This document shows positions 62,620 to 64,000 of a DNA stretch of 64,000 nt, piece after piece. This DNA is from Ignavibacteriales bacterium (GTDB taxonomy: Bacteria > Bacteroidota > Ignavibacteria > Ignavibacteriales > Melioribacteraceae): contig JAGUYK010000006.1 in assembly GCA_020061355.1 (NCBI GenBank), positions 248,001 to 312,000 of the forward strand, read 5' to 3'. The notes beneath the pieces were generated by a model that was not told the DNA's origin, ran no database searches, and worked only from the letters and a program-made list of their open reading frames with translations. Numbering within the stretch: position 1 is the stretch's first letter; every line of letters begins with the position of its first letter. The position numbers were made by a program, and so were the translations under genes.

Positions 62620-64000
62620 TTAACCCTTTGGTACAGTAAAGGTAAAAGTTGTTCCTTCGCCCACTTTACTTGTAACCCAAATCTTGCCCCTGTTTCTTTC
62701 AACCATTTCTCTACATAACAACAAACCAAGCCCGCTTCCTTTTTCATCTTTTGTACCATACGTCGTATGATGAGAATCCATCCTGAAAAGTTTTCTCATA
62801 TCAACTTCTTTTATACCAACACCATTGTCTGTAATTGAAATTTCGACATCATTTTCTTTTGAATTTGATCGGAATATAATTGATCCACTTTCTTTTGTAA
62901 ACTTAATGGCATTTGAAAGTAGATTCTGAATAACCGAGAAGATCATATCTTCATCTGCGAAAACAATTGCGGAGCTAGTCACATCATTAACAACATTTAT
63001 TTTTTTACTTTCTGCATTGTTCTTTAAGAGATTAATAATTTGATTGACCTTATGATAAATATTAAATGTAATCGGTTCGTATGGAATTTTACCGGTTTGG
63101 ATTCTTGACCATTGAAGTAGATTTTCAAGTAGCGAGAATACGGTTTTTGATGACTCATTTATTTTTTCTGCAAAAGATTTAATTTCTTCCTTGGGCAATT
63201 CATCAATATCCTCAACCAGGAATTCTGAAAAACTTAATAACGAACTGAACGGACTTCGAAGATCATGAGCCACAATTGAGAAAAACCGGTCTTTGGCAGC
63301 ATTCAATTCTTTTAATTCTTGCTCTGATTTCTTTAGCTGAATGTTTAGGTTCTCGAATTTTTCGACGAGTAGTCTCAATCGTTCTTCATTTTTCTTTATC
63401 TCGGTAATGTCTCTCAGAATGCCGCGATAGCCAATTATCTCTCCCTTTCTATTCTTTACAGCCATTGATGTTTCAAGCACAGTCGCAATTTCACCGTTTA
63501 ACCTTTTTATATCAATTTGATAGTTGCTTACAAAACCGGTTCGTTCAAGTTCTTTTTTAAATTGGTCTCTTTCGTCCTGTCGCAAATAAATTTCTTTTGC
63601 TATATCGATATGTTTTAAGTCATCAAAGGTTTTTACACTAAATAGTTCTAAACCGGATGGATTGAGCTCAATGAATTTACCGTCTACACTGCTCTCATAA
63701 ACAGCATCTTTTAGTTCCAGGAAGAGTGTGCGATATTTGTCCTGAGCTTCTCTTAATTTCTCTTCTACCTTTATTTGCGAAGTCATATCTCGCGAAATTC
63801 CAACTAGAGCAACGACCACTCCGTTTTCATCTTTTATTAATGAGGTTGATAATTCAATTGTAAATTCGGTTCCGTCCTTTTTTCTATTTAATAACCTCCC
63901 GTGCCATCCCCCGTTCATTGTTGCCGGGTGTATCTTGGAGATTTGTTTGGGGTCATTTTTATCAGATCGCAAAAGTTCAATTTTTTTCCCGATAATTTCT
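62620..64000 (-). CDS. PAS-domain sensor histidine kinase, cut by window end
   Basis: The frame is open to the window edge (it reads EIIGKKIELLRSDKND at the edge, typical of a PAS domain), so the start is missing. What is visible has the end of one PAS/PAC unit, a second PAS domain (about residues 75-195 counted from the TTG at 63972, IELNPSGLELFSVKTF, RGILRDITEIKKNEE), a coiled-coil linker and HisKA with FSIVAHDLRSPFSS (His236 on the same count). The ATPase part has QNLLSNAIKFT, ITDNGVGI and GSGLGLLLCREM. No response regulator is seen beside it. Confidence 0.9.
   Translation of the reverse strand, partial: EIIGKKIELLRSDKNDPKQISKIHPATMNGGWHGRLLNRKKDGTEFTIELSTSLIKDENGVVVALVGISRDMTSQIKVEEKLREAQDKYRTLFLELKDAVYESSVDGKFIELNPSGLELFSVKTFDDLKHIDIAKEIYLRQDERDQFKKELERTGFVSNYQIDIKRLNGEIATVLETSMAVKNRKGEIIGYRGILRDITEIKKNEERLRLLVEKFENLNIQLKKSEQELKELNAAKDRFFSIVAHDLRSPFSSLLSFSEFLVEDIDELPKEEIKSFAEKINESSKTVFSLLENLLQWSRIQTGKIPYEPITFNIYHKVNQIINLLKNNAESKKINVVNDVTSSAIVFADEDMIFSVIQNLLSNAIKFTKESGSIIFRSNSKENDVEISITDNGVGIKEVDMRKLFRMDSHHTTYGTKDEKGSGLGLLLCREMVERNRGKIWVTSKVGEGTTFTFTVPKG

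Overview
The window is AT-rich bacterial chromosome with about 50 protein genes on both strands. I see no rRNA, tRNA, insertion sequence, prophage or CRISPR array. Gene content points to the Bacteroidota/Chlorobiota/Ignavibacteriota group, most likely an Ignavibacteria-like heterotroph. The reasons are the many Sec-exported or lipoprotein hydrolases, a DUF4159/DUF4175 pair, a GH97 glucosidase, a tricorn-type S41 peptidase, a carotenoid-desaturase-like flavoprotein, and a giant lamin-tail-domain surface protein ending in a FlgD-like/C-terminal sorting-type module. This placement is inferred from protein families, not from a marker gene.

Layout. 0-5.6 kb: end of a helical-repeat protein, a methyltransferase, a VOC protein, a TPR lipoprotein-like exported protein, a DUF502 membrane protein, and an ECF sigma / anti-sigma / exported coiled-coil cassette. 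5.6-6.1 kb: the decayed remnant of a two-component-regulator propeller protein. 6.1-14 kb: DUF4175 and DUF4159 envelope proteins, an M64 peptidase, a DJ-1/PfpI protein, a lipid kinase, a membrane protein and a LamG protein. 14.9-18.8 kb: a minus-strand operon of YgjV-like protein, CutC, exported esterase and pseudouridine synthase. 18.8-28.7 kb: a mostly minus-strand run with a DUF6174 lipoprotein, an epimerase-like SDR, a Cys-rich nitronate-monooxygenase-like barrel, an ATP-cone/uridine-kinase fusion, a CopD-like membrane protein, an exported beta carbonic anhydrase, and a DinB / RetSat-like / DUF2891 operon. 28.8-40.7 kb: exported hydrolases (M14 peptidase, alpha/beta hydrolase, serine hydrolase, GH97), a transglutaminase-fold candidate, a cupin, a serpin lipoprotein and a three-enzyme M28-cyclophilin-FKBP fusion. 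40.8-47.1 kb: the 2100-residue eight-LTD protein. 47.1-64 kb: CoA-binding protein, LVIVD propeller lipoprotein, PAP2-like membrane enzyme, stand-alone B12 photoreceptor-like module, alpha-amylase lipoprotein, a three-gene signalling operon (small N-terminal HD-GYP-type domain, HDOD, PAS histidine kinase), nitrilase-family protein, M24 peptidase, tricorn-type protease, class I glutamine amidotransferase-like protein, and a second histidine kinase cut by the window end.

Together these genes describe a cell that degrades peptides and alpha-glucans in its periplasm and on its surface (M14, M24, M28, M64, tricorn, GH13, GH97) and protects or folds exported proteins (serpin, PPIase domains, ECF envelope cassette). 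It senses conditions through B12, PAS and HDOD modules. The most unusual items are the M28-cyclophilin-FKBP fusion next to a serpin, the HTH-less CarH-like B12 module, the split HDOD cassette, several palindromic sites between divergent genes, and three kinds of short intergenic repeat.
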